DNA of 64,000 nt from Chromatocurvus halotolerans (GCF_004340525.1 NZ_SLWX01000016.1:1-64000), one strand, 5' to 3'; positions 1 through 10,093 are shown, counted from the stretch's first letter. Notes: generated from the letters alone by a model not told the origin. Program-made: numbers and translations.

Positions 1-20
1 TTTACGAAGTTTGCCATCAT
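1..20 (-). other. Possible 5' end of a gene running off the left edge
   Basis: On the minus strand, downstream of trkA, an ATG-ATG pair at 20-15 opens a frame (M-M-A-N-F-V) that leaves the window. It is preceded by a G-rich stretch that could be a ribosome binding site. In many gammaproteobacteria trkA is followed by the K+ channel gene trkH, but seven residues are too few to identify anything. The rest of 1-90 shows no other feature. Confidence 0.2.
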
Positions 21-90
21 TGCGCCCCGATCACTGCACGTGACATGGATTATCCCACGTCGATACTATTCGGTTAAGTCCGACAGGCTG

Positions 91-1467
91 CTAGGAGAAA
101 AATCCGAAGCCAACGGCGAACAGTTTCTCTACCGCCGCGAGCTTCGTCTTGTCGACAAGGAACAGGATAATATGATCGTCGGGCTCCACCACGACATTGC
201 CGTGGGCGATGAGGACCTTGTCGCCGCGAACGATGGCGCCGATGGTCACGCCCGGCGGCAGGCTGATCTGGTCCAGTTCCCTGCCGATGACGCGGGAGGA
301 ATACGCATCGCCACGCGCGATCACCTCGATAGCCTCGGCGGCCCCCCGACGCAGGGAGTGAACGCTGCTGATGTCGCCTCTGCGGACGTGCGCCAGCAGG
401 CTGCTGATCGTGATCTGCTGCGGAGAAATGGCGATGTCGATCTCATCGCCCACCAGCTCCGCATAAGCAGGGTTGGTAATCAGGGTGATGACTTTCTTGG
501 CGCCCAGTCGCTTCGCCAGCATGGACATCATGATGTTGGATTCGTCATTGGCCGTGAGCGCGCAGAAAACGTCCATCGTCTCGATGTTTTCCTCGTGCAG
601 CAGCTGCGGTTCCGCCGCGCTGCCTTCGATAACCAGCGTATGACGCAGCTGTTCGGCGAGATCCCGACAGCGCAGGTAACTGTTTTCGATCAGCTTGACC
701 GCGTAGTCACCCTCGATGGTCTGGGCAAGTCGGGCACCGATGTTGCCGCCGCCCGCGATCATGACGTTGCGGTAGGGTTTGTCGATGCGCCGCAGCTCTG
801 ACATGACCTTGCGGATATTGCCGCGCGCCGCAATGAAGAAAACCTCGTCGTCGGCTTCCACAACGGTGTCGCCTTCCGGAATGATCGGGCGGTTGCGGCG
901 AAAAATGGCCGCCACGCGGGTGTCTACCCGCGGCATGTGCTTGCGTATCTCGCTGAGCGCCTGGCCTAGCATCGGGCCGCCGTGAATGGTGCGCACGGCG
1001 ACGAGCTGCACGCGGCCCTCGGCAAAGTCCATGACCTGCAGCGCGCCGGGATTGATGATCAGCTGGCGGATACTGTCGGTGATGAGCTGCTCTGGGCCGA
1101 TGATCACGTCCACCGGAATGTTGTCCCGCTGGAACAGGAGCTCCTGGTGCACCAGATAGGAGGGTGACCTCACCCGCGAGATCTTGCGCGGCGTGTGGAA
1201 CAGCGTGTGCGCAATCTGGCAGGCCATCATGTTGATCTCGTCGCTGTTGGTCACCGCGACAATCATTTCCGCGTCATCGGCACCGGCTCGGGCAAGCACA
1301 TCCGGGTGGGATGCCTGACCGGTAATCACGGCGATATCCAGCCTGTCCTTGAGGTTGCGCAGACGATCGCTGTCGGTGTCGACAACAACGATATCGTTCT
1401 TTTCGTTTGCCAGATGCTCGGCAAGCGTGCCGCCGACCTGGCCCGCCCCGAGAATGATGATCTTCAT
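91..1467 (-). CDS. trkA: Trk system K+ uptake regulatory protein TrkA
   Basis: Cytoplasmic NAD(H)-binding gating subunit of the Trk potassium uptake system, which acts on the TrkH/TrkG membrane channel. The 458-residue product has the duplicated RCK architecture of full-length TrkA. A first Rossmann glycine motif, GAGQVGG, is near residue 8 and a second, AGGGNIGA, lies near the middle; each half ends in a TrkA-C type ligand domain. The ATG at 1467 places the Rossmann strand (MKIIILGAGQ) at the very N-terminus, as in known TrkA; an in-frame upstream start at 1500 would only add 11 unconserved residues. It follows rsmB on the same strand (87-nt gap), as in the Pseudomonas rsmB-trkA pair, so co-transcription with fmt-rsmB is likely. 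Confidence 0.95.
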   Translation of the reverse strand: MKIIILGAGQVGGTLAEHLANEKNDIVVVDTDSDRLRNLKDRLDIAVITGQASHPDVLARAGADDAEMIVAVTNSDEINMMACQIAHTLFHTPRKISRVRSPSYLVHQELLFQRDNIPVDVIIGPEQLITDSIRQLIINPGALQVMDFAEGRVQLVAVRTIHGGPMLGQALSEIRKHMPRVDTRVAAIFRRNRPIIPEGDTVVEADDEVFFIAARGNIRKVMSELRRIDKPYRNVMIAGGGNIGARLAQTIEGDYAVKLIENSYLRCRDLAEQLRHTLVIEGSAAEPQLLHEENIETMDVFCALTANDESNIMMSMLAKRLGAKKVITLITNPAYAELVGDEIDIAISPQQITISSLLAHVRRGDISSVHSLRRGAAEAIEVIARGDAYSSRVIGRELDQISLPPGVTIGAIVRGDKVLIAHGNVVVEPDDHIILFLVDKTKLAAVEKLFAVGFGFFS

Positions 1468-1554
1468 GTTCGCACGCCCGTCAGTCCTGCGAGTGCGCAC
1501 AGTAAAGAATTCACGCAGGGATTGTAAGCCTGTTCGTCGCTATTGGGCGCTGAC

Positions 1555-2859
1555 TCAGCGGTGTTTTTCCAGAAGGGCGAAGTACAGGCCGTCGGGTCCA
1601 TCGTGCCGGGGCATGATCTGTCGGCCGTGCATGCAGGGGAGACCTATGTCGGGCAGGGACACTTCACCGGCGTTGTCCTGCCGCGCCAGAAAGCCAGCCA
1701 CTACCGCCTGATTCTCCTCAGGCAGCACGGAGCAGGTGACGTAGAGCAGTCTACCCCCCGGGCGCAGGTGCGGCCAGACGCCGCTCAGGATCTGCAGCTG
1801 CTGCGCGGCGAACTGTGCTATGTCCTGCGCCCTGCGCAGAAGCTTGATGTCCGGATGGCGCCGGATAACGCCCGTCGCCGAACAGGGGGCATCCACCAGG
1901 ATGCGGTCGAACTGCCTGTCTGCCAGGACGGTGGTCGCCTCGGCGGCGTTCGCCGTCACCAGTTTTGCATCCAGCTGAAGTCGGTTCAGGTTCTCGCGAA
2001 CCCGGCGCAGTCGCTCGGCATCGATATCCATCGCGGTCACACTGCCGATGTCGGGTACGGCTTCCAGCAGATGGCAGGTTTTGCCACCGGGCGCCGCGCA
2101 GGCGTCGAGTACGTGATCCCCGGGTCTCGCTCCCAGCAGTTGTGCGGCGAGTTGCGCGGCCTCGTCCTGAACACTGGCGGCGCCCGCAGCGAAGTCCGGC
2201 AGCTGATCCACGCCCACCGGCTGCGCGAGATAAACCGCTTCGCGGGTGAGTATTCCGGCCCTTGCGGGGATGCCGCATGCGGCGAGCTGTGCAATCCAGT
2301 CGTCGCGGCTGACCTTGAGCCGATTGACCCGCAGTACCATGGGCGGCTGCTGATTGTTTGTCGCCAGCAGCGAAATGGCGTAATCCGGCCAGGCGGCGTG
2401 AAGCGCCTCATAAAGCCACTGCGGATGAGCGGCGGCCGCCGCCGGGGACAGACTGCCGGCAAGCGCCTCGGCCTCCCTCCCGTAACGCCGCAGCACGGCA
2501 TTTACCAGGCCTTTTGCCCAGGGTTTGCCCAGTTCGCGGGTGGCTTCGACAGTGGCCGCCACCGCTGCGTGGTCGGGGATGCGGCTGTCGCTCAGCTGGT
2601 AGAGACCCAGCATCAGCAGTGCCTGTACGTCGCTATCGCGTTCGCGCAGGGGTTTGTCGAGCAGCTGTGTTAGCAATGCCTGCAGGCGCGGAGCCAGGCG
2701 CAGGCTGCCGTAGCAGAGCTGTGCCAGCAGTGGTCGGTCGCGCTCTGCAAGCCCCGGCATGGCCTGGGCCAGTGGCCCGTCCAGCGTGCTGCCCGCAAGC
2801 ACCTGGGCGAGGACGGTAGCGGCGGTGGCGCGGACCCCGCAAGCCGAGGGTGCGGTCAC
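1555..2859 (-). CDS. rsmB: 16S rRNA (cytosine-967-C5)-methyltransferase RsmB
   Basis: SAM-dependent methyltransferase that makes m5C967 in 16S rRNA. The N-terminal third is the NusB-like RNA-binding helical domain. The C-terminal domain has the SAM-binding DACAAPGGKT motif, motif IV DAPCSATGV and motif VI YVTCSV; the two cysteines are the release and catalytic residues of the RNA m5C (NOL1/NOP2/Sun) family. I prefer a GTG start at 2859, because its GTGA overlaps the fmt stop by 4 nt, the usual signature of translational coupling; an ATG at 2880 adds seven residues and is the alternative. Order fmt-rsmB-trkA on one strand matches Pseudomonas. Confidence 0.94.
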   Translation of the reverse strand: MTAPSACGVRATAATVLAQVLAGSTLDGPLAQAMPGLAERDRPLLAQLCYGSLRLAPRLQALLTQLLDKPLRERDSDVQALLMLGLYQLSDSRIPDHAAVAATVEATRELGKPWAKGLVNAVLRRYGREAEALAGSLSPAAAAAHPQWLYEALHAAWPDYAISLLATNNQQPPMVLRVNRLKVSRDDWIAQLAACGIPARAGILTREAVYLAQPVGVDQLPDFAAGAASVQDEAAQLAAQLLGARPGDHVLDACAAPGGKTCHLLEAVPDIGSVTAMDIDAERLRRVRENLNRLQLDAKLVTANAAEATTVLADRQFDRILVDAPCSATGVIRRHPDIKLLRRAQDIAQFAAQQLQILSGVWPHLRPGGRLLYVTCSVLPEENQAVVAGFLARQDNAGEVSLPDIGLPCMHGRQIMPRHDGPDGLYFALLEKHR

Positions 2860-3803
2860 GCGGCGGTGTTCGCGAAGCACTGCCCCGGCGCCAGCAGGCT
2901 GCTGCGGGACTTCATGATCTCGACCGCCGGCAGAGGCCGGCCGCCGGGGAATTGCAGTTCATCCACCGCCAGTGCGCCGCTGCCGCAGGCCACCCACAGA
3001 CCGTTTTCGCTGCTTTCAAGCAGTGTTCCCGGAGCGGCGTGGTGACGGATGTCGAGGGAGTGAGCCCCCCAAACCTTGATCCGCTCTCCGTTGATAAAGG
3101 TGTAGGCCACGGGGAACGGATTGAAGGCACGCACACGCCGCGCAACGATAATGGCCGGGAGGGACCAGTCGATGCGAGCCTCGTCCTTGTCGATCTTTGC
3201 GGCGTAGGTCGCATCGGCATCGTCCTGCCTTGCGGCACGCCCACGCGCCGCGGGGAGGTCATTCAGGACAGACAGCAGCAGCGGCGCACCGAGCGCCGCG
3301 AGCCGGTCGTGCAGGGCCCCGGCGGTGGTTTGCGCATCGATCTCGCAGCCTGCCGTTGCCAGCATGTCGCCAGTGTCGAGGCCGGCGTCCATCTGCATGA
3401 TGGTGATGCCGCTGCGCGTGTCTCCCGCCTCGATTGCCCTCTGTATCGGGGCGGCGCCGCGCCAGCGCGGCAACAGTGAGGCGTGCACGTTGAGGCAGCC
3501 CTGTGCCGGTATCTCCAGTACCGTCGCTGGCAGAATCAGTCCGTAGGCGACAACGACCATCACCTCCGGCTGCAGTGCCGCCAGCGACTCCCGGGCCGCC
3601 TTGTTGCGCAGCGACGCGGGCTGGAAGACCGGGAGATCTGCCGCGAGTGCGCGCTGCTTGACCGGACTTGCCTGCAGGCGCTTGCCGCGGCCCGCCGGGC
3701 GATCGGGTTGGGTAAACACACCCACCACCTGCTGCCCGGCCTCCAGCAGGGCCGAGAGATGCGCGGCCGCAAACTCCGGCGTGCCGGCGAAGACGACCCT
3801 CAT
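2856..3803 (-). CDS. fmt: Methionyl-tRNA formyltransferase
   Basis: Transfers a formyl group from 10-formyl-tetrahydrofolate to initiator Met-tRNA, the first step of bacterial translation initiation. The 315-residue protein is of normal length. It starts with the Rossmann-like VFAGTPEFAA and carries the folate-binding/catalytic signature HASLLPRWRGAAP (residues about 108-120) with the conserved downstream Asp region MDAGLDTGD. The C-terminal tRNA-binding barrel follows after residue 205. It is 19 nt downstream of def, which removes the same formyl group, and overlaps rsmB by 4 nt, so def-fmt-rsmB reads as an operon. Confidence 0.96.
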   Translation of the reverse strand: MRVVFAGTPEFAAAHLSALLEAGQQVVGVFTQPDRPAGRGKRLQASPVKQRALAADLPVFQPASLRNKAARESLAALQPEVMVVVAYGLILPATVLEIPAQGCLNVHASLLPRWRGAAPIQRAIEAGDTRSGITIMQMDAGLDTGDMLATAGCEIDAQTTAGALHDRLAALGAPLLLSVLNDLPAARGRAARQDDADATYAAKIDKDEARIDWSLPAIIVARRVRAFNPFPVAYTFINGERIKVWGAHSLDIRHHAAPGTLLESSENGLWVACGSGALAVDELQFPGGRPLPAVEIMKSRSSLLAPGQCFANTAA

Positions 3804-3822
3804 GCCGGCTTACCCGGAGCCA

Positions 3823-4329
3823 TCATGCGTGCTGACGCTGCGATTTTTCGAGCTTTTTGCGGATGCGCTGACGCTTCAATGGGGACAGGTAGTCGACAAA
3901 CAGCTTGCCGTCGAGGTGATCGATCTCGTGCTGCAGACAGATTGCTGCCAGTTCGTCGAGTTCTTCACTGAAGGTCTCGCCGTTGCGGTCAAGGGCGGTG
4001 ACGCGAACCCGCCGCGGGCGATGCACGGTTTCGTAGAAGCCCGGCACGGAAAGACAGCCCTCGTCGTATTCGCCCAGCTCCGGGTCCAGCACGTCGACCT
4101 CAGGATTGATGTAGACGCGCGGCTGATTTCTCTCTGTCGAGGTGTCCATCACCAGTAGCCGGCGATGCTCGTTGACCTGCGTTGCGGCGAGACCGATACC
4201 CGACGCGTCATACATGGTTTCGAGCATGTCGTCGATCAGCGTTCGCAGCGCGTCATCCACCCGCGTCACTGCCTGCGCCTGTTTGCGCAGGCGGGGATCC
4301 GGGAATTCGAGTATTTCCAGAATAGCCAT
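3823..4329 (-). CDS. def: Peptide deformylase
   Basis: Fe2+/Zn2+ hydrolase that removes the N-formyl group from nascent proteins. All three family motifs are present: GIGLAATQ (motif I), EGCLS (motif II, metal-binding Cys) and the catalytic HEIDH (motif III). The ATG at 4329 gives 168 residues beginning [15 protein letters not shown], the canonical deformylase N-terminus, with a purine-rich GGGAAG about 10 nt upstream; a longer in-frame start at 4443 adds 38 residues with no homology and is rejected. First gene of the def-fmt-rsmB-trkA run. A minus-strand -10 at 4442-4447 would give a leader of about 105 nt. Confidence 0.96.
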   Translation of the reverse strand: MAILEILEFPDPRLRKQAQAVTRVDDALRTLIDDMLETMYDASGIGLAATQVNEHRRLLVMDTSTERNQPRVYINPEVDVLDPELGEYDEGCLSVPGFYETVHRPRRVRVTALDRNGETFSEELDELAAICLQHEIDHLDGKLFVDYLSPLKRQRIRKKLEKSQRQHA

Positions 4330-4441
4330 GACTGTCGTGTCTTCCCTGCCTTGAAAAATGAGCTGCGGCAATGCGCAGGCGTGGTGCCGCCGTAGCGATG
4401 ACGGGCTATTGCCAGCGCCGCGGCACCGCCGCAAACCCGGC

Positions 4442-4447
4442 ATTATA
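4442..4447 (-). promoter_or_regulatory. Predicted sigma70 -10 for the def operon
   Basis: The minus strand reads TATAAT here, about 112 nt upstream of the def start. The -35 is poor (TCGCTG at 17-nt spacing). The region 4330-4578 separates the divergent def and LysM genes and contains no convincing open frame. Confidence 0.4.
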
Positions 4448-4578
4448 CTGGTCCGGTGCGTCTGCAGCGATGTTTGCGGGCGGTGGATGTTTTCGCGCTG
4501 CGCTGTCGCTGCTGAATGGTGGTAAGCTTTGACGCGCTACGAATAACAGGGCAGGCAATCCGGAGGCGGGCGGAACAG

Positions 4579-5646
4579 ATGATGAGCATGCAGCAGCAGG
4601 GTTTATCCAGTATTCACAGCCGCGCTCTGCGTTGCGCGGTCGCCGTCATCGGGCTTTCCATGCTGCTGGCACTGCCGGCGCTTTCGCTGGAGGTCCGGGA
4701 AGGCGCGCCTGATACCTATGTGGTCAAGAAGGGCGACACCCTGTGGGGAATTGCCGGGATGTATCTCGAACAGCCCTGGCGCTGGCCGGAACTCTGGGAC
4801 GTCAACCCACAGATCGATAACCCGCACCTGATCTTCCCGGGCGATCGCCTGACCCTGTCCTGGGTCGAGGGTGAGCCACGTCTCGGGGTGCAGCGCAGCC
4901 GCGACGTCACCTTGACCCCGAAGATGCGCGTTTCGCCCCTGGACCTCGCGATTCCCATGATTCCGCTGGATGAAATCGGCGCTTTCCTGCGCCGGCACCG
5001 TATTCTGTCCGCCGATGATATCAATCAATCCGCCTACATTGTCGCCGCCGCCCAGAGCCACCTCGTCTCCGGCGCCGGCGACACCGTGTACGGTCGGGGG
5101 CGCTTTCCCGACGATGAGCCCACCTACGGCATATTCCGTGCCGGTGAGATCTACCGGGATCCAGTGACGCAGGAAGTCCTGGGCTATCAGGCACAGGATA
5201 TCGGTAACGCACAGCTGCTCGGGAGCAATCGGGCCGATGTGGTTGAGCTCGAGGTCACGCGGGTCACGGAAGAAGTGCGTATTGCTGACCGCCTGCTGCC
5301 GCCGGAAGAACGCATTCTTGACGCCACTTTCCAGCCCCGGGCCCCGGACCAGGAAATTCGAAACGGCTACATGATCGCGGTTGACGGCGGCGTCAGCCAG
5401 ATCGGGACCATGGACATTGTGGTCCTCAACCGCGGCGCCCGGGACGGCCTTGAAATCGGTCATGTCCTGGCGATCTACCAGGCGGGCGAGCTGGTCTTCG
5501 ATGAGGTCGCCGGTGACAATGTGCGTTTGCCCGATAGTCGCGCCGGGCTGTGCATGGTGTTCGAGGTCGCCGAGAAGGCCAGCTATGCCGTTGTGCTCAA
5601 GGCTGACCGCGCGCTGAAAGTGATGGACAAAGTCAAGAATCCCTGA
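4579..5646 (+). CDS. LysM-domain envelope protein
   Basis: Predicted exported protein of 355 residues. A hydrophobic signal segment (AVAVIGLSMLLALPALS, about residues 19-35) is followed directly by one LysM domain (about 45-92; YVVKKGDTLWGIAGMYL, NPQIDNPHLIFPGDRL), a fold that binds the glycan strands of peptidoglycan. The remaining 260 residues have no motif I recognise, although the C-terminal part resembles the conserved tail of Pseudomonas PA0020-type proteins. A GGAGG at 4562-4566 precedes the ATG at 4579; ATGs at 4582 and 4588 are equally possible and all keep the signal sequence. The position between def (divergent) and dprA is conserved in Pseudomonas. A cell-wall role is inferred; no enzymatic domain is visible. 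Confidence 0.85.
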   Translation: MMSMQQQGLSSIHSRALRCAVAVIGLSMLLALPALSLEVREGAPDTYVVKKGDTLWGIAGMYLEQPWRWPELWDVNPQIDNPHLIFPGDRLTLSWVEGEPRLGVQRSRDVTLTPKMRVSPLDLAIPMIPLDEIGAFLRRHRILSADDINQSAYIVAAAQSHLVSGAGDTVYGRGRFPDDEPTYGIFRAGEIYRDPVTQEVLGYQAQDIGNAQLLGSNRADVVELEVTRVTEEVRIADRLLPPEERILDATFQPRAPDQEIRNGYMIAVDGGVSQIGTMDIVVLNRGARDGLEIGHVLAIYQAGELVFDEVAGDNVRLPDSRAGLCMVFEVAEKASYAVVLKADRALKVMDKVKNP

Positions 5647-5721
5647 GCTACACTTGCCGGTGCCACACGGATGTGGCGCCGATACCCTGCGGCACACCGA
5701 CAGGGCTTGCAGGGTGAGTGC

Positions 5722-6834
5722 ATGGATGCCGACGTCGTTACCCACTGCCTGCTGCTGCAGGTTGCCGCGGGCCTCTCGCGCGCCGAGAGCTGTCGCCTGC
5801 TGTCGGCCTTTTCCTCGACACACGCCTGTATCGCAGCGGACGCCCGGGCCTGGCGCCGTGCAGGTCTCGAATCCATCGCCGTCGATGCACTGCAGCGGGC
5901 ACGGGATGATCTGCAGGGTGGGCCCGGCACGCCACTGCTCGCCCTGCGGCAACATCTTGCGTCGCTGGACGTCTCTGCCGTGTCACTCTGTGACCCCGGT
6001 TATCCCGCGTTGCTGCGCAGCATCGACAGCCCTCCCCCGTTTCTTTATGTGCGCGGCGCGCCCGATACGCTTGAGTGCCCGCAGCTTGCCGTTGTCGGCA
6101 GCCGCCGGGCGAGTGCGCTGGGCGTTCGCGCCGCGCGTGACCTGGCCGGCGACGTGGCTGCGGCAGGCCTGTGTGTCACCAGTGGTCTCGCGCTCGGTAT
6201 CGACGGCGCAGCGCATCGGGGTGCGATACATGCGGGCGGCCGGACGGTGGCGGTGATGGCAACCGGCATAGATCGGCTCTACCCGGCGCAGCATCGGGAC
6301 CTCGCTGACGCCATCTGTGAATCCGGCTGCCTGGTGTCCGAATTCGCGCCGGGTACGCCGCCCCGGCGCGATCATTTTCCGCGCCGCAACCGGCTGATCA
6401 GTGGACTCGCGCTCGGTACCCTGGTTGTCGAGGCCGGCCTGCCATCCGGGTCACTGATCACCGCCAATACCGCGCTCAACCAGGGTCGGGAAGTGCTAAC
6501 GCTGCCCTGGTCCATCTATCACGGCAATGGCCGCGGCTGTCTGCAGCTGCTGCATGATGGTGCCGTCCTGGTGCAGACATCCCGGGATATCACGGACGCC
6601 CTGGGCAGGCTGCCGCCGCCCGAGGTGCAGCCTGCGTCCGCCGACGCAGAGAATGAGGAGCTTTCCGCCTGCGCCCGCCAGCTTGTCGCCCGGCTGGACG
6701 AAGTCGCGATTGACGCCGACAGTCTCGCCGCCGTTGTCGGCCTGCCTCTGCAGTCGGTGATCGCGGCGTTGACCGAGCTTGAAATGGCGGGCAGCGTACA
6801 GCGCTGTGCCGGCGGCTATGTGCGCAAGCGCTGA
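5722..6834 (+). CDS. dprA: DNA-processing protein DprA (Smf)
   Basis: Single-stranded-DNA-binding protein that loads RecA on incoming DNA during natural transformation; many non-competent bacteria also keep it. The 370-residue product has the Rossmann-like core with VVGSRRAS, SGLALGIDGAAHRGA and FPRRNRLISGLA, then GSLITANTALNQGREV, and ends in a winged-helix (DprA C-terminal) domain of about 60 residues. The ATG at 5722 has AGGGTGAG just upstream (5711-5718) and gives the usual length; the longer frame from 5671 lacks support. It follows the LysM gene by 75 nt and precedes tsaC, the same order as in Pseudomonas. Confidence 0.94.
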   Translation: MDADVVTHCLLLQVAAGLSRAESCRLLSAFSSTHACIAADARAWRRAGLESIAVDALQRARDDLQGGPGTPLLALRQHLASLDVSAVSLCDPGYPALLRSIDSPPPFLYVRGAPDTLECPQLAVVGSRRASALGVRAARDLAGDVAAAGLCVTSGLALGIDGAAHRGAIHAGGRTVAVMATGIDRLYPAQHRDLADAICESGCLVSEFAPGTPPRRDHFPRRNRLISGLALGTLVVEAGLPSGSLITANTALNQGREVLTLPWSIYHGNGRGCLQLLHDGAVLVQTSRDITDALGRLPPPEVQPASADAENEELSACARQLVARLDEVAIDADSLAAVVGLPLQSVIAALTELEMAGSVQRCAGGYVRKR

Positions 6835-7000
6835 CGCCCTCTGTATCTCCCGCTGTGACGCAAGCCGGCAGATGCCACTTGCCACCTCCGGCGCAGTTGC
6901 TAGAATCCCCGCACTTTCATCAATGCCGTCCTCGATATTTCCTAATGCTAACGCCGGTCACACAGTCAGAAGCAGGTATCCCCGTCCGGAGCGCAGGGCG

Positions 7001-7555
7001 GTGATCCCATTTCGCCTGCGCCTTGCTATCGAGGCTCTGACAGACGGCGGCGTCATTGCCTGTCCTGCTGAGGCTGTCTGGGGTCTCAGTTGCGATCCCT
7101 GGAATGTCGACGCGGTCGAGCGGGTGCTGGCGCTGAAGCGGCGACCGGAACACAAGGGGCTGATTCTGGTGGCGGGTGATGTGGTACAGATAGCGCCGTT
7201 CCTGCAGTCGCTGGCACCCGCGCTGCAGCGCAAGGTGATGCTGTCCTGGCCGGGTCCCAATACCTGGCTGTTGCCGCACCGCAATCTCCTGCCAGAGCTT
7301 GTAACGGGTGAGCATGACACGGTTGCGATACGCGTGACCGCGCACCCGATGCTTGCTGCCCTGTGCCGCGCCTGGGGCGGGCCGCTGGTCTCCACGTCGG
7401 CGAACCGGGCCGGCCGGCAGGCGCCGCGTGATCTGTTCCAGGTGAGACGTTATTTTCCCACAGGCCTGGATGCGGTCGTACCTGGCACTGTGAACCGCGC
7501 CGCTCGACCCTCGGTGATCCGAGATGTCCACAGTGATCGCGTGCTACGCTCATGA
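7001..7555 (+). CDS. tsaC: Threonylcarbamoyl-AMP synthase TsaC
   Basis: Makes threonylcarbamoyl-adenylate from Thr, bicarbonate and ATP, for the t6A37 modification of ANN-decoding tRNAs. The 184-residue single-domain TsaC form (no Sua5 extension) shows CPAEAVWGLSCDPWN, the KRRPEHKGLILVA segment with the conserved Lys/Arg, WPGPNTWLLPH and STSANRAGRQAPRD. The GTG at 7001, with GGAG nine bases upstream (6988-6991), puts the start exactly where TsaC homologs begin. The 166 nt between dprA and this gene show no other gene; the qor gene that often follows tsaC in Pseudomonas is absent and hemF follows directly. Confidence 0.93.
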   Translation: MIPFRLRLAIEALTDGGVIACPAEAVWGLSCDPWNVDAVERVLALKRRPEHKGLILVAGDVVQIAPFLQSLAPALQRKVMLSWPGPNTWLLPHRNLLPELVTGEHDTVAIRVTAHPMLAALCRAWGGPLVSTSANRAGRQAPRDLFQVRRYFPTGLDAVVPGTVNRAARPSVIRDVHSDRVLRS

Positions 7556-8491
<936 letters not shown>

Positions 8492-8561
8492 CGAACAGCA
8501 CGATGGCGGGGCGTTACGCCTGCAGGCCCGCAAGGGCACCGCGACTCACGGAGGTCTGAGT

Positions 8562-9401
8562 ATGGCGCAAACCCGGAAATTCGCGGTATTTGGCAATCCG
8601 ATCAAGCACAGCAAGTCGCCGTTGATTCATGCCGCGTTTGCCGAGCAGTTCGGCCACAGCCTGGAGTATCGCGCTGTACGCGTGGAACTCGATGGCTTTG
8701 AACGGGCGGTGCGCGGCTTCTTCGCCTCGGGGGGCAGCGGCCTCAACGTGACGGTTCCCTTCAAGACCCAGGCCAGCGACCTTGCGGACATCCAGAGTGA
8801 GCACTCACGTCTGGCAGGCGCTGCAAACTTCCTCGTCCTCGACGAGCAGGGCCGGATCGCCGCAGACAACACTGATGGCCTTGGCCTGGTGCGCGATATG
8901 GTGGTCAATCAGGGCTGGTTGCTGCAGGGCGCGCGAATTCTCCTGCTTGGCGCTGGTGGCGCAGCGCGCGGCGTGGCTGGCCCCCTGCTGCAGGAAAGGC
9001 CTCACAGCCTGTTCATTGCCAACCGCACTGCGCACAAGGCAGCGCAGCTCGCGCAGGAGTTTGGCGGACTGGGTGATGTCCGCGGTGGTGATATCAGCGG
9101 GATTGAGGAGCGGACCTTCGATATCGTGATCAACGCCACCAGCACCGGCCTGAGCGGTGAGACGCTCTCGCTGGCGCCAGCCTTGCTCAATGAGCGCAGC
9201 TGCTGCTACGACATGGTTTACGGTCCAGAGCCCACGCCTTTCATGCGCTGGGCGGCGCAGCATGCGGCGTGGGCAGTGGCGGACGGCGCCGGCATGCTGG
9301 TTGAGCAGGCCGCCGAGTCCTATTTCCGCTGGTACGGTGCCAGACCGGAGACCGCCCCCGTGATACGTCGCGTGCGCGATGCCCTCGGCGTTGCGGCCTG
9401 A
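8562..9401 (+). CDS. aroE: Shikimate dehydrogenase
   Basis: NADPH-dependent reduction of 3-dehydroshikimate to shikimate in the chorismate pathway. At 279 residues it has NPIKHSKSP at the N-terminus (shikimate-binding serines), NVTVPFK with the catalytic lysine, the Rossmann GAGGAARGV near residue 130, and NATSTGLSGE. The NADP-specific NRT motif (IANRT) follows the glycine loop. A perfect GGAGG at 8550-8554, seven bases before the ATG, fixes the start. Last gene of the plus-strand run that begins with the LysM gene. Confidence 0.96.
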   Translation: MAQTRKFAVFGNPIKHSKSPLIHAAFAEQFGHSLEYRAVRVELDGFERAVRGFFASGGSGLNVTVPFKTQASDLADIQSEHSRLAGAANFLVLDEQGRIAADNTDGLGLVRDMVVNQGWLLQGARILLLGAGGAARGVAGPLLQERPHSLFIANRTAHKAAQLAQEFGGLGDVRGGDISGIEERTFDIVINATSTGLSGETLSLAPALLNERSCCYDMVYGPEPTPFMRWAAQHAAWAVADGAGMLVEQAAESYFRWYGARPETAPVIRRVRDALGVAA

Positions 9402-9433
9402 GCCTCATCGTGGCGGGCGGGAGGGGGTCTCGT

Positions 9434-10024
9434 TCAGGTCGTCATCTGTCCTCGCGGCGTGTCAACGGCAGGTTCCAGCTCCTGGATATGTTGATCCTTC
9501 AGGCGCACATAGTTGTTGGCGCTGTAGCTGAAGAAGTCCATTTCCCGCTCTGACAGTTCCCGCAGCTGGCGCGCGGGTGAACCGGCATACAGATAACCTG
9601 ACTCGAGGCGCTTGCCCGGGGTGACCAGTGCCCCCGCGGCAATCACCACGTCGTCCTCCACGACAGCGCCATCCATCACCGTTGCCCCCATGCCGATGAG
9701 AACGCGATTGCCGATGCGACAGCCGTGGAGGGTGGCGTTGTGGCCAATGGTGACCTCGGCACCGATATCGAGTGGCCAGCCATCGGTGTTGAAGGGGCCT
9801 GCGTGGGTAATGTGAAGGACACTGCCGTCCTGCACGCTCGTGCGATCGCCAATCCGGATCCAGTGCATGTCACCCCGCACAACCGCGGTGGGCCACACGG
9901 AAACATCGTCACCGAGGGTAACGTCGCCCAGCACCACGGCCGAGGGATCTATCAGTACTCGTGCGCCGACAACCGGACGATGGTTGCCGAAGGCTCTCAG
10001 GCTGGTCGCAGTGTAGTGGTGCAT
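9434..10024 (-). CDS. Gamma-carbonic-anhydrase-like hexapeptide protein (YrdA family)
   Basis: Left-handed beta-helix protein of 196 residues built of hexapeptide repeats (for example LGDVTLGDDVSVWPTAVVRG). Putative zinc ligands of the gamma-carbonic anhydrase fold are visible: a His in SVLHITHAG and two in TIGHNATLHGC. The family includes YrdA/PaaY/CaiE-like proteins; several bind zinc, and carbonic anhydrase activity varies by member, so the reaction is not certain. It is divergent from the zinc-ribbon gene, with a 69-nt gap that holds a perfect 14-nt palindrome. Confidence 0.9.
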   Translation of the reverse strand: MHHYTATSLRAFGNHRPVVGARVLIDPSAVVLGDVTLGDDVSVWPTAVVRGDMHWIRIGDRTSVQDGSVLHITHAGPFNTDGWPLDIGAEVTIGHNATLHGCRIGNRVLIGMGATVMDGAVVEDDVVIAAGALVTPGKRLESGYLYAGSPARQLRELSEREMDFFSYSANNYVRLKDQHIQELEPAVDTPRGQMTT

Positions 10025-10046
10025 GCCGGCGGTCTCTGTGAACTTG

Positions 10047-10060
10047 TTACACTAGTGTAA
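10047..10060. promoter_or_regulatory. Perfect palindrome TTACACTAGTGTAA between divergent genes
   Basis: A 14-nt perfect palindrome sits 22 nt upstream of the gamma-carbonic-anhydrase-like start and 33 nt upstream of the zinc-ribbon start. Each strand reads TACACT, a reasonable -10, so it may be a symmetric bidirectional -10 or a dimeric-regulator site. No good -35 was found on either strand at 16-18 nt. Confidence 0.45.
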
Positions 10061-10093
10061 ACGCGAATCGCCAGCGAGGTACAAGTCGGCATC

